From assembly GCA_019307815.1 (NCBI GenBank), contig JAFDIV010000006.1:62001-126000 (forward strand): a stretch of 64,000 nt of DNA. The letters run 5' to 3'. The DNA comes from Deltaproteobacteria bacterium (GTDB taxonomy: Bacteria > Desulfobacterota > DSM-4660 > Desulfatiglandales > Desulfatiglandaceae). A program made the position numbers and the translations under genes. Below are positions 35,969 to 45,323 of the stretch, piece after piece. The number at the start of each line of letters is the position of its first letter. Positions within the stretch are counted from its first letter, which is position 1. The notes beneath the pieces were generated by a model that worked only from the letters and a program-made list of their open reading frames with translations, did no database searches and was not told the DNA's origin.

Positions 35969-36490
35969 TTATTTCCTCCTCGCGGAAACCCATTTCTCTC
36001 TAAGGGGTCTGGATGATTCAAGGGCAAATATCAGGCGTTTTTGTCCTGGCGACATCTTTTTGGTTTTGGCCTTGAATGACCTAAGGCTGATTTGCCCATG
36101 GGCATCGGGTTCATAATAAATGGCCCCAAGGGTGCAGGCCTTTACGCACCTTGGATCGCCCCCGCAGAGGTCACAGACATAGGGAATATCTTCATAGAGT
36201 TCAATGGCACCAATGGGGCACAATGTCTCACATGTGCCACATGAGACACATAATGTGGGAGATATGATTATCTGTCCAAGCGGGCCCACCTCAATGGCGT
36301 GCTCCGGGCACTTTGTGCAGTACCGCTCCACACATTGCTGGCACACCACGGGAAAGTCTATTCCTATTTCCTCTATTTTCACCACCCTTATTCGGGCGCT
36401 CCTCCGGCCAACCATCCCAGTGTGGAAAAAGGAGCAGTTTACCTCACATCGGACACATCCAGAGCACTTGGAGGGATCTACTCTAATCAT
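35969..36490 (-). CDS. 4x[4Fe-4S] ferredoxin-type electron carrier of the AOR operon
   Basis: 173 residues from the ATG of MIRVDPSKCSGCVRC. Four cysteine clusters are visible: CSGCVRCEVNC, CQQCVERYCTKC, CVSCGTCETLC and CDLCGGDPRCVKAC. It is related to HycB/DmsB-type electron-transfer subunits. The ATG overlaps the stop of the upstream TIGR04076 gene (ATGA) and its own end directly abuts the AOR start, so it probably forms the redox partner of AOR. Confidence 0.9.
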   Translation of the reverse strand: MIRVDPSKCSGCVRCEVNCSFFHTGMVGRRSARIRVVKIEEIGIDFPVVCQQCVERYCTKCPEHAIEVGPLGQIIISPTLCVSCGTCETLCPIGAIELYEDIPYVCDLCGGDPRCVKACTLGAIYYEPDAHGQISLRSFKAKTKKMSPGQKRLIFALESSRPLREKWVSARRK

Positions 36491-36768
36491 TCCTCTTCCT
36501 CGACTCTCTCTATTCGGTAATAGACCTTTCCTTTGGGATCCGGGCATACAAAGGTCTGTTGCCCCTTACTTGTCCAGTCCCCCTTTTTGGGTTCTGCCCG
36601 TTGCAGGAGTGGGAATATGGGCATCATACTCTGAAGGGCCCACATACAGATATGCTTTTGTTCTGGGATCCTAATCTTGCCACCTTCAACCAAAAACCAA
36701 TCACCCACTAGCATTGGTTGGTTGCAATAACCCTCGATCCTTTCCACAGTGACCTTAAGTGTATACAT
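36487..36768 (-). CDS. TIGR04076 family protein
   Basis: 93 residues from MYTLKVTVERIEGYC, which has AAGGGGGAG 3 bases in front; the longer open frame upstream crosses repeat sequence and is not used. The protein is small and beta-rich, with a GYCNQPMLVGDWFLVEGGKIRI core and conserved cysteines. The family often sits next to redox or radical enzyme genes, and its role is unknown. It begins the AOR operon. Confidence 0.8.
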   Translation of the reverse strand: MYTLKVTVERIEGYCNQPMLVGDWFLVEGGKIRIPEQKHICMWALQSMMPIFPLLQRAEPKKGDWTSKGQQTFVCPDPKGKVYYRIERVEEEE

Positions 36769-37171
36769 GATCTCCCCCTTGTCGACTAAGGGAATGATTT
36801 GAATTTCAAGATAGCTTACCAGGTAGTGCCTATCCAGGGATGTCATTTCCCTGCCCGCCACGACACCGGTCCAGGCAGGGACGAATAATCCTTTTGCTGC
36901 AGGTAACAGGCACAAAATTTCTCTTTACACCTGCCTGACGCCCGCCTGACTGGCGTGCAGGGCAGGCAGAAAATCTTTGATTTATGGATGGAAACTAGGT
37001 AGCAAAAAAAGGATTGTATGTCAATTGTATTTCAGCAATTTGCAAATAGTTTACTAACATATCGTATAAATATTTGGTAGTTAGCTGCAAAATGCATTGA
37101 CACTAAATTTCTTGTATGGTAGAGGTATAATCAACAATTCCTTTGACCATTTTGCCCTAATTAGGCCTTCC
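36769..37171. other. Intergenic region between divergent AOR and GntR genes
   Basis: About 400 bases, AT-rich near the GntR gene. It holds a hairpin at 36931-36969 and, at 37040-37080, the motif CTAAC...GTTAG that might be a GntR-type site. No gene is visible. Confidence 0.5.
36931..36969. repeat. GC-rich inverted repeat CTGCCTG/CAGGCAG
   Basis: CTGCCTG ACGCC ... GGCGT ... CAGGCAG with a bulge; a relative of the element at 34087-34135. Confidence 0.45.
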
Positions 37172-37882
37172 ATGACCTGGAATTTGAAGATAAACAGATT
37201 CACCAACAGGAACCTTGATACCCTTACTGATCAGGTTTACGAGGGGCTTCGCAATGCCATAATCACCGGTGAAATTCCCGGTGGCACCAGGTTGGTGGAG
37301 TCCGCCCTCGCTGCTGAAATGAAGGTTAGCAGGACGCCTGTGCGAGAGGCCCTCCACCGGCTGGCTGTTGAGGGATTTCTGTATTCAGTCCCAAGATCCG
37401 GTTATATTGTGGTGGAGATGTCGGATTATGACATTGAGGACCTTTTTACAATAAGACTTGCCATAGAGCAGTTGGCAGCCAGCCTGGCAATCGAAAAGAT
37501 AACACCCGTGGAACTCAAAGAGATGGAACTGAATCTGAAGAAGACTGATGAGAAAATAGAAAACGGTCAAACAGAGGGCATGACCGAACTGGATGTCCAG
37601 TTCCACGGGATTATCTACAAGGCCACACGGAGCAGAACCCTTTACCATATTTGCAAGTCATTGAGCGACCATTCATTGAAGTACAGGATCGCCCTGATAC
37701 ACCTGCCAGAGTTTGCAAAAAAGACCCGTGATGGCCATTACCAGATCTACACCGCGCTTGTTGAAAAACGGAAGGATAAGTTGGAGAGGGCTATACACGA
37801 CCACCTTGTATTGGCAAAACAAGACATCCTAAAGATGCTTGAACAGACACGCAACGAGATGTTTTTTTCTGAGGGGATTTAG
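37172..37882 (+). CDS. GntR-family regulator, FadR/FCD type
   Basis: 236 residues from the ATG of MTWNLKINRF. The winged helix is LTDQVYEGLRNAIITGEIPGGTRLVESALAAEMKVSRTPVREALHRL. A C-terminal FCD ligand-binding domain follows (LFTIRLAIEQLAASLAIEKI ... FHGIIYKATRS). It directly precedes the liv operon on the same strand, so it likely controls uptake of the substrate of that ABC system. Earlier ATGs are possible but have no ribosome site. Confidence 0.85.
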   Translation: MTWNLKINRFTNRNLDTLTDQVYEGLRNAIITGEIPGGTRLVESALAAEMKVSRTPVREALHRLAVEGFLYSVPRSGYIVVEMSDYDIEDLFTIRLAIEQLAASLAIEKITPVELKEMELNLKKTDEKIENGQTEGMTELDVQFHGIIYKATRSRTLYHICKSLSDHSLKYRIALIHLPEFAKKTRDGHYQIYTALVEKRKDKLERAIHDHLVLAKQDILKMLEQTRNEMFFSEGI

Positions 37883-37981
37883 CAATCAAATTTATACCGT
37901 AAACAGGCTTAATGGAAAGAAAGGAGGTGAGCCGGTCTTTCAAAATTCCACTGGAATAACTCACTGCAAAGGGAGGCGAAA

Positions 37982-39175
37982 ATGAAGAGAGTAGTCAAAT
38001 CATTACTTTTGTTAGGTCTGGTTTTGAGCCTTGTGGGTTTTTTTTCGGCCCCAAGGGCAAAGGCTTTAACCGATAAAACAACAAAGGCCAATGTCACTGA
38101 GATTCACGTGGGAGATGCGGGGGCCTTTACAGGAGCTGCGGCATCTCCATGTATGGAAATCTTTAACTCGTCCCAGATCGCTGTGGATGAGTGGAACGGG
38201 CGGGGTGGAATCCAAGGCGTAAAGATCAAACATATTATGGGAGATGATGCCATGGATCCCGCCCAGGCAGTCAATGTGGCCCATAAGTTTGTGGCTGATA
38301 AATTGATGTATGGTGTAATTGGGCCGCCTATGAGTCATATTGCCCAAGCCACGTTGAAAATTTATGGATCTGGAAACCTTGCATGTATTACTACTGCCGC
38401 CTCCAAACCCAGTCTTACAGAGCAAGGGTACAAGCACTTCTTTAGGGTGAATGCCCGCAATGACGCACATGGTTGGAATTGCGCACTCTTCATCAAAAAA
38501 TACCTGAAGGCCAAACGGGTCGCGGTACTGAATGAAAAGGTGGCCTACTGCGAAAATATGGCGAAGGAAACCATTAAGGGCCTTAAGAAATTAGGTATAA
38601 CCGATATCTTGCAGGAGACGATTGTCGGCGGGTCCAAGGACTTTTCCCCGGAGTTAACCAAGGTAAAGGCCTTTCATCCTGACGTGCTGTTCTTTATCGC
38701 TACAGCGGCCCCTGACCAGGCCATTGGTGTTCGCCAAATGAAGGAGCTGGGGATTAATGCGACTTTCTTCGGCACTGAAGGTGCTCGAGATAAAAAGGAT
38801 TTTATAGAGGCCTCCCAAGGTGCTGCAGAAGGTGCTTATGTGTATCATTTCGCCCCTGATATTTATGCCATACCCGAGGCCTCAGGCTACATCAAGAAAT
38901 TTGAAAAGAAGTACGGAACCATTAGTGGGTTTGGTCCCCCGGCCTATGAAGCGATGAACATACTGTTAACAGCTATCAACAATGCTGCAAAAGACGGCAA
39001 AATAAGCCGGAAGGAAGTGATTCAGGGACTGCATAAGATAAAGAATTATAGGGGCATCTTAGGCTTTCCAATTACATTTAATGAGAAAGGCGATCTAAAA
39101 GGAGGCGCCACCTATTTCTTTAGGGTTGAAGGGAAGGATTTCAAACAGGTAGCCATCATGGGAGGAGGCCAATAA
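37982..39175 (+). CDS. Branched-chain amino acid-type ABC transporter binding protein
   Basis: 397 residues with a signal peptide (KSLLLLGLVLSLVGFFSAPRAKA). The LivJ/LivK-type body begins TEIHVGDAGAFTGAAASPCMEIFNSSQIAVDEWNGRG, with later motifs TAASKPSLTEQGYKHFFRVNARND and GTEGARDKKDFI. The ligand may be an amino acid or another small compound (the family also binds amides and urea). It is the first gene of a liv-type operon behind the GntR regulator; GGGAGG site before the ATG. Confidence 0.9.
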   Translation: MKRVVKSLLLLGLVLSLVGFFSAPRAKALTDKTTKANVTEIHVGDAGAFTGAAASPCMEIFNSSQIAVDEWNGRGGIQGVKIKHIMGDDAMDPAQAVNVAHKFVADKLMYGVIGPPMSHIAQATLKIYGSGNLACITTAASKPSLTEQGYKHFFRVNARNDAHGWNCALFIKKYLKAKRVAVLNEKVAYCENMAKETIKGLKKLGITDILQETIVGGSKDFSPELTKVKAFHPDVLFFIATAAPDQAIGVRQMKELGINATFFGTEGARDKKDFIEASQGAAEGAYVYHFAPDIYAIPEASGYIKKFEKKYGTISGFGPPAYEAMNILLTAINNAAKDGKISRKEVIQGLHKIKNYRGILGFPITFNEKGDLKGGATYFFRVEGKDFKQVAIMGGGQ

Positions 39176-39248
39176 AGAATTAGAAAACAACTTGGTCCTG
39201 GCCGAGATACTTGGCCAGGACCTTTTTGTAGCTGCACCGAGCTGGGCT

Positions 39249-40181
39249 ATGGACATATTCATTGCAGAGCTGCCTCAACAATTGATTAACGGGCTTACCC
39301 TGGGTGCCGTGTACGCCTTGATTGCCATCGGATATACCATGGTCTACGGCATACTGGGCATGCTCAATTTTGCTCACGGCGAGATTTACATGATCGGCGG
39401 ATTTACGGGCTGGTGGGTTTTGCACTTACTCAGCCGAAGCCATCAAGTGATTATGAATGCCGCTGTTGTCATAGCAGTGATGATCGTTATTGCCATGGGG
39501 GTCTCTGCGTTCATTGGAATCTTGACGGAGAGGTTCGCCTACCGACCACTTAGAAACGCACCCCGAATCAATCTCTTGCTTAGCGCCCTGGGGGTTTCCA
39601 TCTTTTTGCAAAATTTTGTTTTGAACTATCAAGGTGCAAAGCCTCGCGTCTATTACGTCTCTTCATTGATACCAAAGGGCATCCAACTTGTTCATATAGG
39701 CCCCCTGGTGGTCTCTTTCATGAGAATCATTGTTGTATTCATCACGTTCCTTTTGATGGGTCTGTTGACGGTGATTATTAAGAGAACCAGGACGGGCAAG
39801 GCAATGCGGGCCACGGCGCAGGATATTGAAATGGCGACCTTTCTGGGAATCGACGTGGACCGAATTATAGTCTTGGTTTTTATAATCGGTTCTGCACTGG
39901 GTGGGGCCGCAGGTGTGCTGGTGGGCCTGTTGTTTACCCAGGTTGACTATTTTATGGGATTCCAGGCCGGTGTTAAGGGGTTTGTTGCCGCGGTGCTGGG
40001 CGGAATTGGGAGTATTTCAGGGGCCATGGTAGGCGGGATTCTGTTGGGCCTGGCCGAATCTCTGGCTGTGACATTCTTGCCATCTGCCTACAAGGATGTT
40101 GTGGCCTTTGTTATTTTGATCATCATCCTAATTGCCAAGCCTTCTGGTTTGCTTGGAGAGAAGATTCAGGAAAAGGTCTGA
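39249..40181 (+). CDS. livH: Branched-chain amino acid-type ABC permease LivH
   Basis: 310 residues with eight or so membrane helices. LINGLTLGAVYALIAIGYTMVYGILGMLNFAHGEIYMIGGFTGWW at the start is the LivH block, and AMRATAQDIEMATFLGIDVDRI is the EAA-type coupling loop. Its stop overlaps the ATG of the next gene as TGATG. Confidence 0.93.
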   Translation: MDIFIAELPQQLINGLTLGAVYALIAIGYTMVYGILGMLNFAHGEIYMIGGFTGWWVLHLLSRSHQVIMNAAVVIAVMIVIAMGVSAFIGILTERFAYRPLRNAPRINLLLSALGVSIFLQNFVLNYQGAKPRVYYVSSLIPKGIQLVHIGPLVVSFMRIIVVFITFLLMGLLTVIIKRTRTGKAMRATAQDIEMATFLGIDVDRIIVLVFIIGSALGGAAGVLVGLLFTQVDYFMGFQAGVKGFVAAVLGGIGSISGAMVGGILLGLAESLAVTFLPSAYKDVVAFVILIIILIAKPSGLLGEKIQEKV

Positions 40182-42070
40182 TGTGGTTCCAATTCAATTC
40201 AAACCAACTTTTGAAGATCTCTAAGTGTACTGCGGTTGCGCTCGCCCTGCTTTTTCTACCCCATATCATGCCCAATGAATACTGGCTTCGCATCTACACC
40301 ATAACTGGCCTGTGGGTTATGCTGGCCCTTGGGCTGAATGTGGTGGCCGGCTTTGCTGGGCTTTTTGATCTTGCTTACGTGGCATTTTTCGGGATAGGTG
40401 GTTATACCTTTGCGCTTCTATCCTCTGACCAACTCGGGTTACATCTTCCATTCCTGTTGGTATTGCCGCTTGCTGCCATTTTTACTATGGGCATCGGATT
40501 TGCTCTTGGCTCAACAAGTTTACGACTAAAGGGTGACTATCTTGCAATCGTAACCCTCGCGTTTGCACTAATATTTAAACAATTACTCCTAAACCTGGAC
40601 ACACCCATTAATATTACAGGGGGTGTGAATGGAATTTTTGGATTTGATCCCATAAACCTATTTGGGCTCACCGTCACTTCTCCCATTGGGTATGCTTACC
40701 TTATTTGGATCTCTGCTTTACTTGTTATAGGGGCGACTTATAGGTTAAAGGTCTCCAGGTATGGCCGCGGATGGGAGGCCCTCAGGGAGGACGAGCTAGC
40801 TGCTGAGGCACTGGGGGTCAATACCACGAAAATGAAATTGATGGCCTTTGCCATTGGAGCATTTATCGCTGGGGCCACTGGTGTGCTTTTTGCTTCCCTG
40901 CAGGACTCGGTTTTTCCTAACAATTTTGATTTTCCTCAACTTGTCATTGTCTATTGTATGGTCATATTAGGGGGTCTAGGGAATATTCCGGGGGTAATTA
41001 TAGGTGCCATTATTCTTTCCATATTGCCTGAGTTTTTAAGGGAATACGGTGCTTACCGCATGATGTCTTACGGCCTCATATTAATCATCCTTATGGCCTT
41101 GAGGCCCCAAGGGATCATCAGTGAAATCGGTATCTTTTCCAAGGAGGAAAAACGCCCAGACAGGGACGAATCAGGACGCTTAAAGGCCTCTACGGACCTC
41201 TATTATGAGAAGAAAGAAGAGATCCCAATAGAAAAGAGAGAGGGCAAGAATTATAGGAAGACAGATCGTATCATGCTGGAGATAAAAAATGTGACTCAGG
41301 ACTTTGGCGGCCTTAGGGCGCTTGATAATATTTGTTTCAAGGTTCATGACAAAGAGATTGTGAGCATCATCGGCCCAAATGGGGCTGGTAAGACCACATT
41401 GTTCAACATTATTTCCGGGATCTATAAGCCCACTCAAGGAAGTGTTATTTTTGAGGGCAAAGAAGTAACCGGCCTTAGACCCCATAAGATTGTGGAGCGA
41501 GGGATTGCAAGAACGTTTCAGAATCTAAGACTTTTTAGCAAGATGACTGTTCTGGATAATGCAAAGGTGGCCAGGTTTTGCCGGACAAACGCCGGGCCTT
41601 TTTCCATTCTTTTGCATTTGGCAAGGCATAAGAAAGAAGAACAAATAACAGATGAAAAAGCCAAACAGATCCTTGGGCTTTTTGGTGCTCGTCTTACTGG
41701 GTATAGATACAGTCAGGATGCCATGTTTCTTTCTTATGCAAACAGGAGGCGGCTTGAAATTGCCCGTGCCCTACTGACAGATGCAAGGTTGCTCCTTTTG
41801 GATGAGCCCTCTGCAGGAATGAATCCCCAAGAGACAAAAGAAATAACCGAATTTATCAAATTCCTCAGGGATACACTTGGCTACACGATTTTGCTGATTG
41901 AGCATAAGCTGAATGTGGTGCGCAAAATATCAGACAGGGTCATTGCCCTTGACTATGGCATAATCATTGCCGAAGGAAGCTATGAAGAGGTGGCTTCCAA
42001 TAAACGGGTTGTTGAGGCCTACTTGGGACGGAAGACAAATGAACGGAACCGAGCCAGTGCTGAAGTTTGA
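40181..42070 (+). CDS. Fused ABC permease and ATPase (LivM-LivG)
   Basis: 629 residues in one frame. Residues 1-315 are a LivM permease (LGLNVVAGFAGLFDLAYVAFFGIGGY, then GSTSLRLKGDYLAIVTLAF, then AFAIGAFIAGATGV). A charged linker of about 45 residues joins it to a LivG ATPase (from MLEIKNVTQDFGGLRALDN, residue 364) with Walker A IGPNGAGKTTLFN, signature LSYANRRRLEIARAL and Walker B LLLDEPSAGMNP. Normally these are two genes. The fusion enforces 1:1 stoichiometry of permease and ATPase. The linker contains no obvious ribosome site before the LivG Met. Confidence 0.9.
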   Translation: MWFQFNSNQLLKISKCTAVALALLFLPHIMPNEYWLRIYTITGLWVMLALGLNVVAGFAGLFDLAYVAFFGIGGYTFALLSSDQLGLHLPFLLVLPLAAIFTMGIGFALGSTSLRLKGDYLAIVTLAFALIFKQLLLNLDTPINITGGVNGIFGFDPINLFGLTVTSPIGYAYLIWISALLVIGATYRLKVSRYGRGWEALREDELAAEALGVNTTKMKLMAFAIGAFIAGATGVLFASLQDSVFPNNFDFPQLVIVYCMVILGGLGNIPGVIIGAIILSILPEFLREYGAYRMMSYGLILIILMALRPQGIISEIGIFSKEEKRPDRDESGRLKASTDLYYEKKEEIPIEKREGKNYRKTDRIMLEIKNVTQDFGGLRALDNICFKVHDKEIVSIIGPNGAGKTTLFNIISGIYKPTQGSVIFEGKEVTGLRPHKIVERGIARTFQNLRLFSKMTVLDNAKVARFCRTNAGPFSILLHLARHKKEEQITDEKAKQILGLFGARLTGYRYSQDAMFLSYANRRRLEIARALLTDARLLLLDEPSAGMNPQETKEITEFIKFLRDTLGYTILLIEHKLNVVRKISDRVIALDYGIIIAEGSYEEVASNKRVVEAYLGRKTNERNRASAEV

Positions 42071-42773
42071 ACATGTAGATGCATACTATGGAAGTATGCA
42101 GGTGCTCTACGATATCAACATTGAGGTGTACCAAAAGGAACTTGTTTGCCTTCTGGGCGGAAATGCTTCAGGAAAATCAACCACCTTAAAGACGATTCTT
42201 GGAGTTTGTAAAATAAAGAAGGGGGCTATTTGGCTTAAGGGGAAACGTATTGATGGTAAGCCCACTAAGTATATTGTCTCAAACGGCGTTGCTATAGTAC
42301 CTGAGAACCGACGCATTTTTCCAAGGTTGACCGTTCTTGAAAACCTTGAACTGGGGGCCTACCTGAGAAATGACCCGGAAAACGTAAGAAAGGACATGGA
42401 AAGGATCTTCCAGTTGTTCCCCATCTTGAAACAAAGGGCAGAGCAACAGGGCATGACCCTTAGCGGTGGAGAGCAGCAGATGCTTGCTATGGGTCGAGCT
42501 TTGATTTCCAATCCTGAGATTCTTTTAATGGATGAACCATCAATGGGCCTCTCCCCATTGCTAGTGGATCAGCAGTTTAAGCTCATTCAAGAGGTAAATC
42601 AGCATGGGACAACCATATTCATGGTAGAACAGAACGCAAATATGGCCTTGTCCATAGCAGACCGTGGATATGTGTTACAAACAGGGGCCATTGTGTTGGC
42701 CGATACTGCCCAGGCGCTCTTGAATAACAGGATGATGCAAGAGGCCTATCTTGGGGGCCAGGAGGATTTATAG
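42039..42773 (+). CDS. livF: Branched-chain amino acid-type ABC ATPase LivF
   Basis: 244 residues from the ATG of MNGTEPVLKFEHVDAYYGS, which overlaps the fused LivMG gene by 32 bases behind GGGACGG. Walker A GGNASGKST (with Ser replacing the usual Gly-Ala), signature LSGGEQQMLAMGRALI and Walker B LLMDEPSMGLSP. It is the partner ATPase of the LivG half. Confidence 0.92.
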   Translation: MNGTEPVLKFEHVDAYYGSMQVLYDINIEVYQKELVCLLGGNASGKSTTLKTILGVCKIKKGAIWLKGKRIDGKPTKYIVSNGVAIVPENRRIFPRLTVLENLELGAYLRNDPENVRKDMERIFQLFPILKQRAEQQGMTLSGGEQQMLAMGRALISNPEILLMDEPSMGLSPLLVDQQFKLIQEVNQHGTTIFMVEQNANMALSIADRGYVLQTGAIVLADTAQALLNNRMMQEAYLGGQEDL

Positions 42774-42776
42774 CTT

Positions 42777-43232
42777 ATGAAAGACGCTGGTTTGGACAGG
42801 ATCTCTTTCATATTGGGCATGATCACGGCCTTTGCCGAATGTGTCACCAATGAATGCAAAAAATTGGCCTTTTCTCCACCATTTCGGCCGCAGGATTATC
42901 CACTGCTTTACCAAGAGGCCAAAAAAATTGCCGATGAGCAAAGGGTATTGCTGTGGCATGAGGAAAATGAAGATATTCCTTCATCCTATAGGTTACACTG
43001 GTTTGTTATTTATAAGTTTCCAGAGGCGCTGGAAGAATACCGCCAATTGAGGAGCAAAGGGTTTAGCCCGGTATGGGACCTGGATAAGTTTTATCCAATT
43101 TTGAGTTACGGCCTTGTATGGGCCGAAGGTGTGGATAAGATCACCCCTAGATTTAGGGAAGAGAGAAAAACCCAGTGCACCTTTTCTCGCGTCCTTCTCG
43201 ATCCCCAAGAATGGCCAATTCCTAGACCTTGA
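42777..43232 (+). CDS. Hypothetical protein of the liv operon
   Basis: 151 residues, not recognised. It starts three bases after livF, with GGAGG in front of its ATG, so it is very likely cotranscribed. Features are a helical N-terminus (FILGMITAFAECVTNECKKLAF) and an aromatic-rich middle (SYRLHWFVIYKFPEALEEYRQLR). No membrane segment and no catalytic motif is visible. It may handle the imported compound. Confidence 0.7.
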   Translation: MKDAGLDRISFILGMITAFAECVTNECKKLAFSPPFRPQDYPLLYQEAKKIADEQRVLLWHEENEDIPSSYRLHWFVIYKFPEALEEYRQLRSKGFSPVWDLDKFYPILSYGLVWAEGVDKITPRFREERKTQCTFSRVLLDPQEWPIPRP

Positions 43233-43246
43233 TCAAAAGGTGGTTA

Positions 43247-44581
43247 TCATAAGGGCTTGCGCTTTGCCTTAGTGGCGGCCCAGCTTTCTGCGTATTTCTT
43301 TATTGTTAGGATCTCCATTCTCATAAGCTTTGCAGCCTTTTCTGGGTTTCTCTCAGTTATTGCATCAAGGATTTCTTTGTTTGCCTCCATTGCCTTTTTT
43401 TCAAGGGGCAACTCCTTGAAATCAAGAAAATACTGCCTTAGGAGCTCTATTAAGGCATTCATTAGCAAAAGGAGAATCGGATTCCCCGTGCATCGTGCCA
43501 GCCTGATGTGAAATTTCCCCCTTATCCTCTGAAGATATTCCGCATCATCTATATTTTCTTCGGCCATGGTCAAAAGGGTGTGAAGGTCGTCTATGTCTTT
43601 GCTGCTGGCCCTTTTGGCCGCCTCAGAGGCTGCGTATGGCTCAATGAGCAGGTGTATCTCAAAAACGTCATGCTCAGTGACCTTCCCTGAGGCCACAAGC
43701 CTGCTAAAAGGACAAACTGCCATACAGATTGAGCAGTCGGTGCCAACCTTGCTCCAGTATTCAAAGCATGAGTCTTCATTGAGTTTCCATTTCAATGCCC
43801 CTCGATGGACTATCTTTTCGCCCATAGGAATTGATTTGGACGGGCATGACTCCGCACACTTTTTGCATCTCTTGCAGAATTCATCAACTCCAATGGATAT
43901 GGGCCTATCGGGGATAAGAGGCATATCAGTAAGGGTGGCAAATATGCGGACCCTTGCTCCAAAACAGGGTGCAATAAGATAGCCCAATCGTCCAATCTCT
44001 CCGAGGCCAGCATCTACGGCAAGCGGAGGCAGGGCTATGTCGTAATGGCGAGTATTTTGGGCCACTGCCCTATATCCCATGTGTGCGAACCAGCGGGCCA
44101 GATGGACGCTCAAATAGGCCCCTCTTTCATAATTGCGTGCGCTTTCGGCCCCAGAAGGTGTGTGCGAGGCTGATGATACATGGTCCCAGTCCATTTCTGT
44201 AAGCATTACAACAGCATAAGGTGGTAATTCGTCTGGGTCAACTTCCCTCCCCCAATCATCCCATTTGTCATAGAATATTTCTCCTCTATGTGAGTAAACT
44301 CAGTTGGGGTTTACCTTGCATATTCCAACTGCATCTGCGCCCAGATGGAGTGCGTAGTTTTTCACGATCTCGGTGGCCTTGGGGGGATCCAGCTTTACTG
44401 GACTAACCTGTTGCTCTGGATCGGCTTCGGCATAAGGCCCAAAGAATTCGGGTATATCGAAGGCCGCGTGAATCATGGACACATTTGGGGGGTATTGACT
44501 ATCAATTCTGCCCGGTGCTCCCAAGAGTCCCGCCAGCGGCGATACACCCAGTGGCCAGTTTGTCCGAATAGCGAAGCCTTT
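43247..44581 (-). pseudogene. Broken reductive-dehalogenase-like gene joined to an FCD domain
   Basis: One reading frame, open except for a TGA at 44302-44300. The N-terminal part (KATEIVKNYALHLGADAVGICKVNPN, TGA, VYSHRGEIFYDKWDDWG, YAVVMLTEMDWDHV) is the reductive-dehalogenase-like/epoxyqueuosine-reductase-like domain, where relatives normally have Trp at the TGA. It continues with AVDAGLGEIGRLGYLIAP and two 4Fe-4S motifs (CKRCKKCAESC and CSICMAVC). After about SRLVASGKVTEHDVF it turns into an FCD ligand domain of a GntR regulator (LIEPYAASEAAKRASSKDID, FHIRLARCTGNPILLLLMNAL) with no DNA-binding part. The chimera and the TGA indicate decay by deletion. Confidence 0.7.
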
Positions 44582-44623
44582 TCATCTCTGGAAGAGCGAT
44601 TGTGCCAAACAAGGCTGCTGTTG

Positions 44624-45323
44624 CTAAAGAAGACCCGGAAATGGCGGCAAAGCAGGCGCACGCACATCAGGGCCCCCATTATAGTTAAATTCTGTGATAT
44701 GCTTTACCACGTCTATAAGCTTATGACTCTTGAGAGCGGCATAAGGGGTTAAGGCCCCATCCACTACGCCTTTTTGAAGCGCCACAGAGAGTTCTGATAT
44801 GGGCATACCTATTGGATTGGCACCTAGCAACTTAAGGCCCGCGGTTTCATTGGCACTAGCTGAGCGAATTTTCATGCCACGGATATCATCTGCCTTGAGT
44901 ACGGCCTTTCTGACTGTATGGAGTTGGCTGAGGGGGGGCTGACAGGAACCATAGAACCTTGTAGTCCTTGTAATCGTCAGCCAGGTATTTGTCATATATG
45001 GCATAAACCGTTTTGGTGACATGCGCTGCGCTTGAGAAGATGAAGGGAAGCTCAAAGACGCTGCTTCTTTTGAATCGGCCTGGGATATACTCTGGCAAGA
45101 GAAACCCTATATCCGTAATTCCGGTCTTAATGGCATCGGCCATTGTCATGGGGTTAGCCAATACACCACCGGGATAAATCTTGACCTGTACCTTACCATT
45201 AGTAAGCTCTGCCACCCTGTTGGCGAAAGGCACGAATCCCTTTTGATGCTGTACATGCATCGGGGGCATGAAATGAGCCAGTTTCAATACAATCTTTTTT
45301 CCAGCCTGGCTAGGCGTCCCCAT
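44624..45323 (-). pseudogene. TRAP-transporter binding protein (DctP type), frameshifted and truncated
   Basis: Two overlapping frames read as one DctP protein. The first (45323 down to about 44940) gives KKIVLKLAHFMPPMHVQHQKGFVPFANRVAELTNGKVQVKIYPGGVL and KTVYAIYDKYLADDYKDYKVLWFLSAP. The second continues HTVRKAVLKADDIRGMKIRSASANETAGLKLLGANPIGMP and LQKGVVDGALTPYAALKSHKLIDVVKHITEFNY. The switch happens at a run of seven G (44932-44938); one base less restores the frame. The signal peptide and the last 100 or so residues are missing. Confidence 0.8.

Noticed and set aside
44300..44302. In-frame TGA of the reductive-dehalogenase-like gene as a fourth selenocysteine codon
   Set aside because: Relatives have Trp here, not Cys, so TGG to TGA is simpler. 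The gene is chimeric and next to another broken gene. The possible hairpin is noted but not enough.
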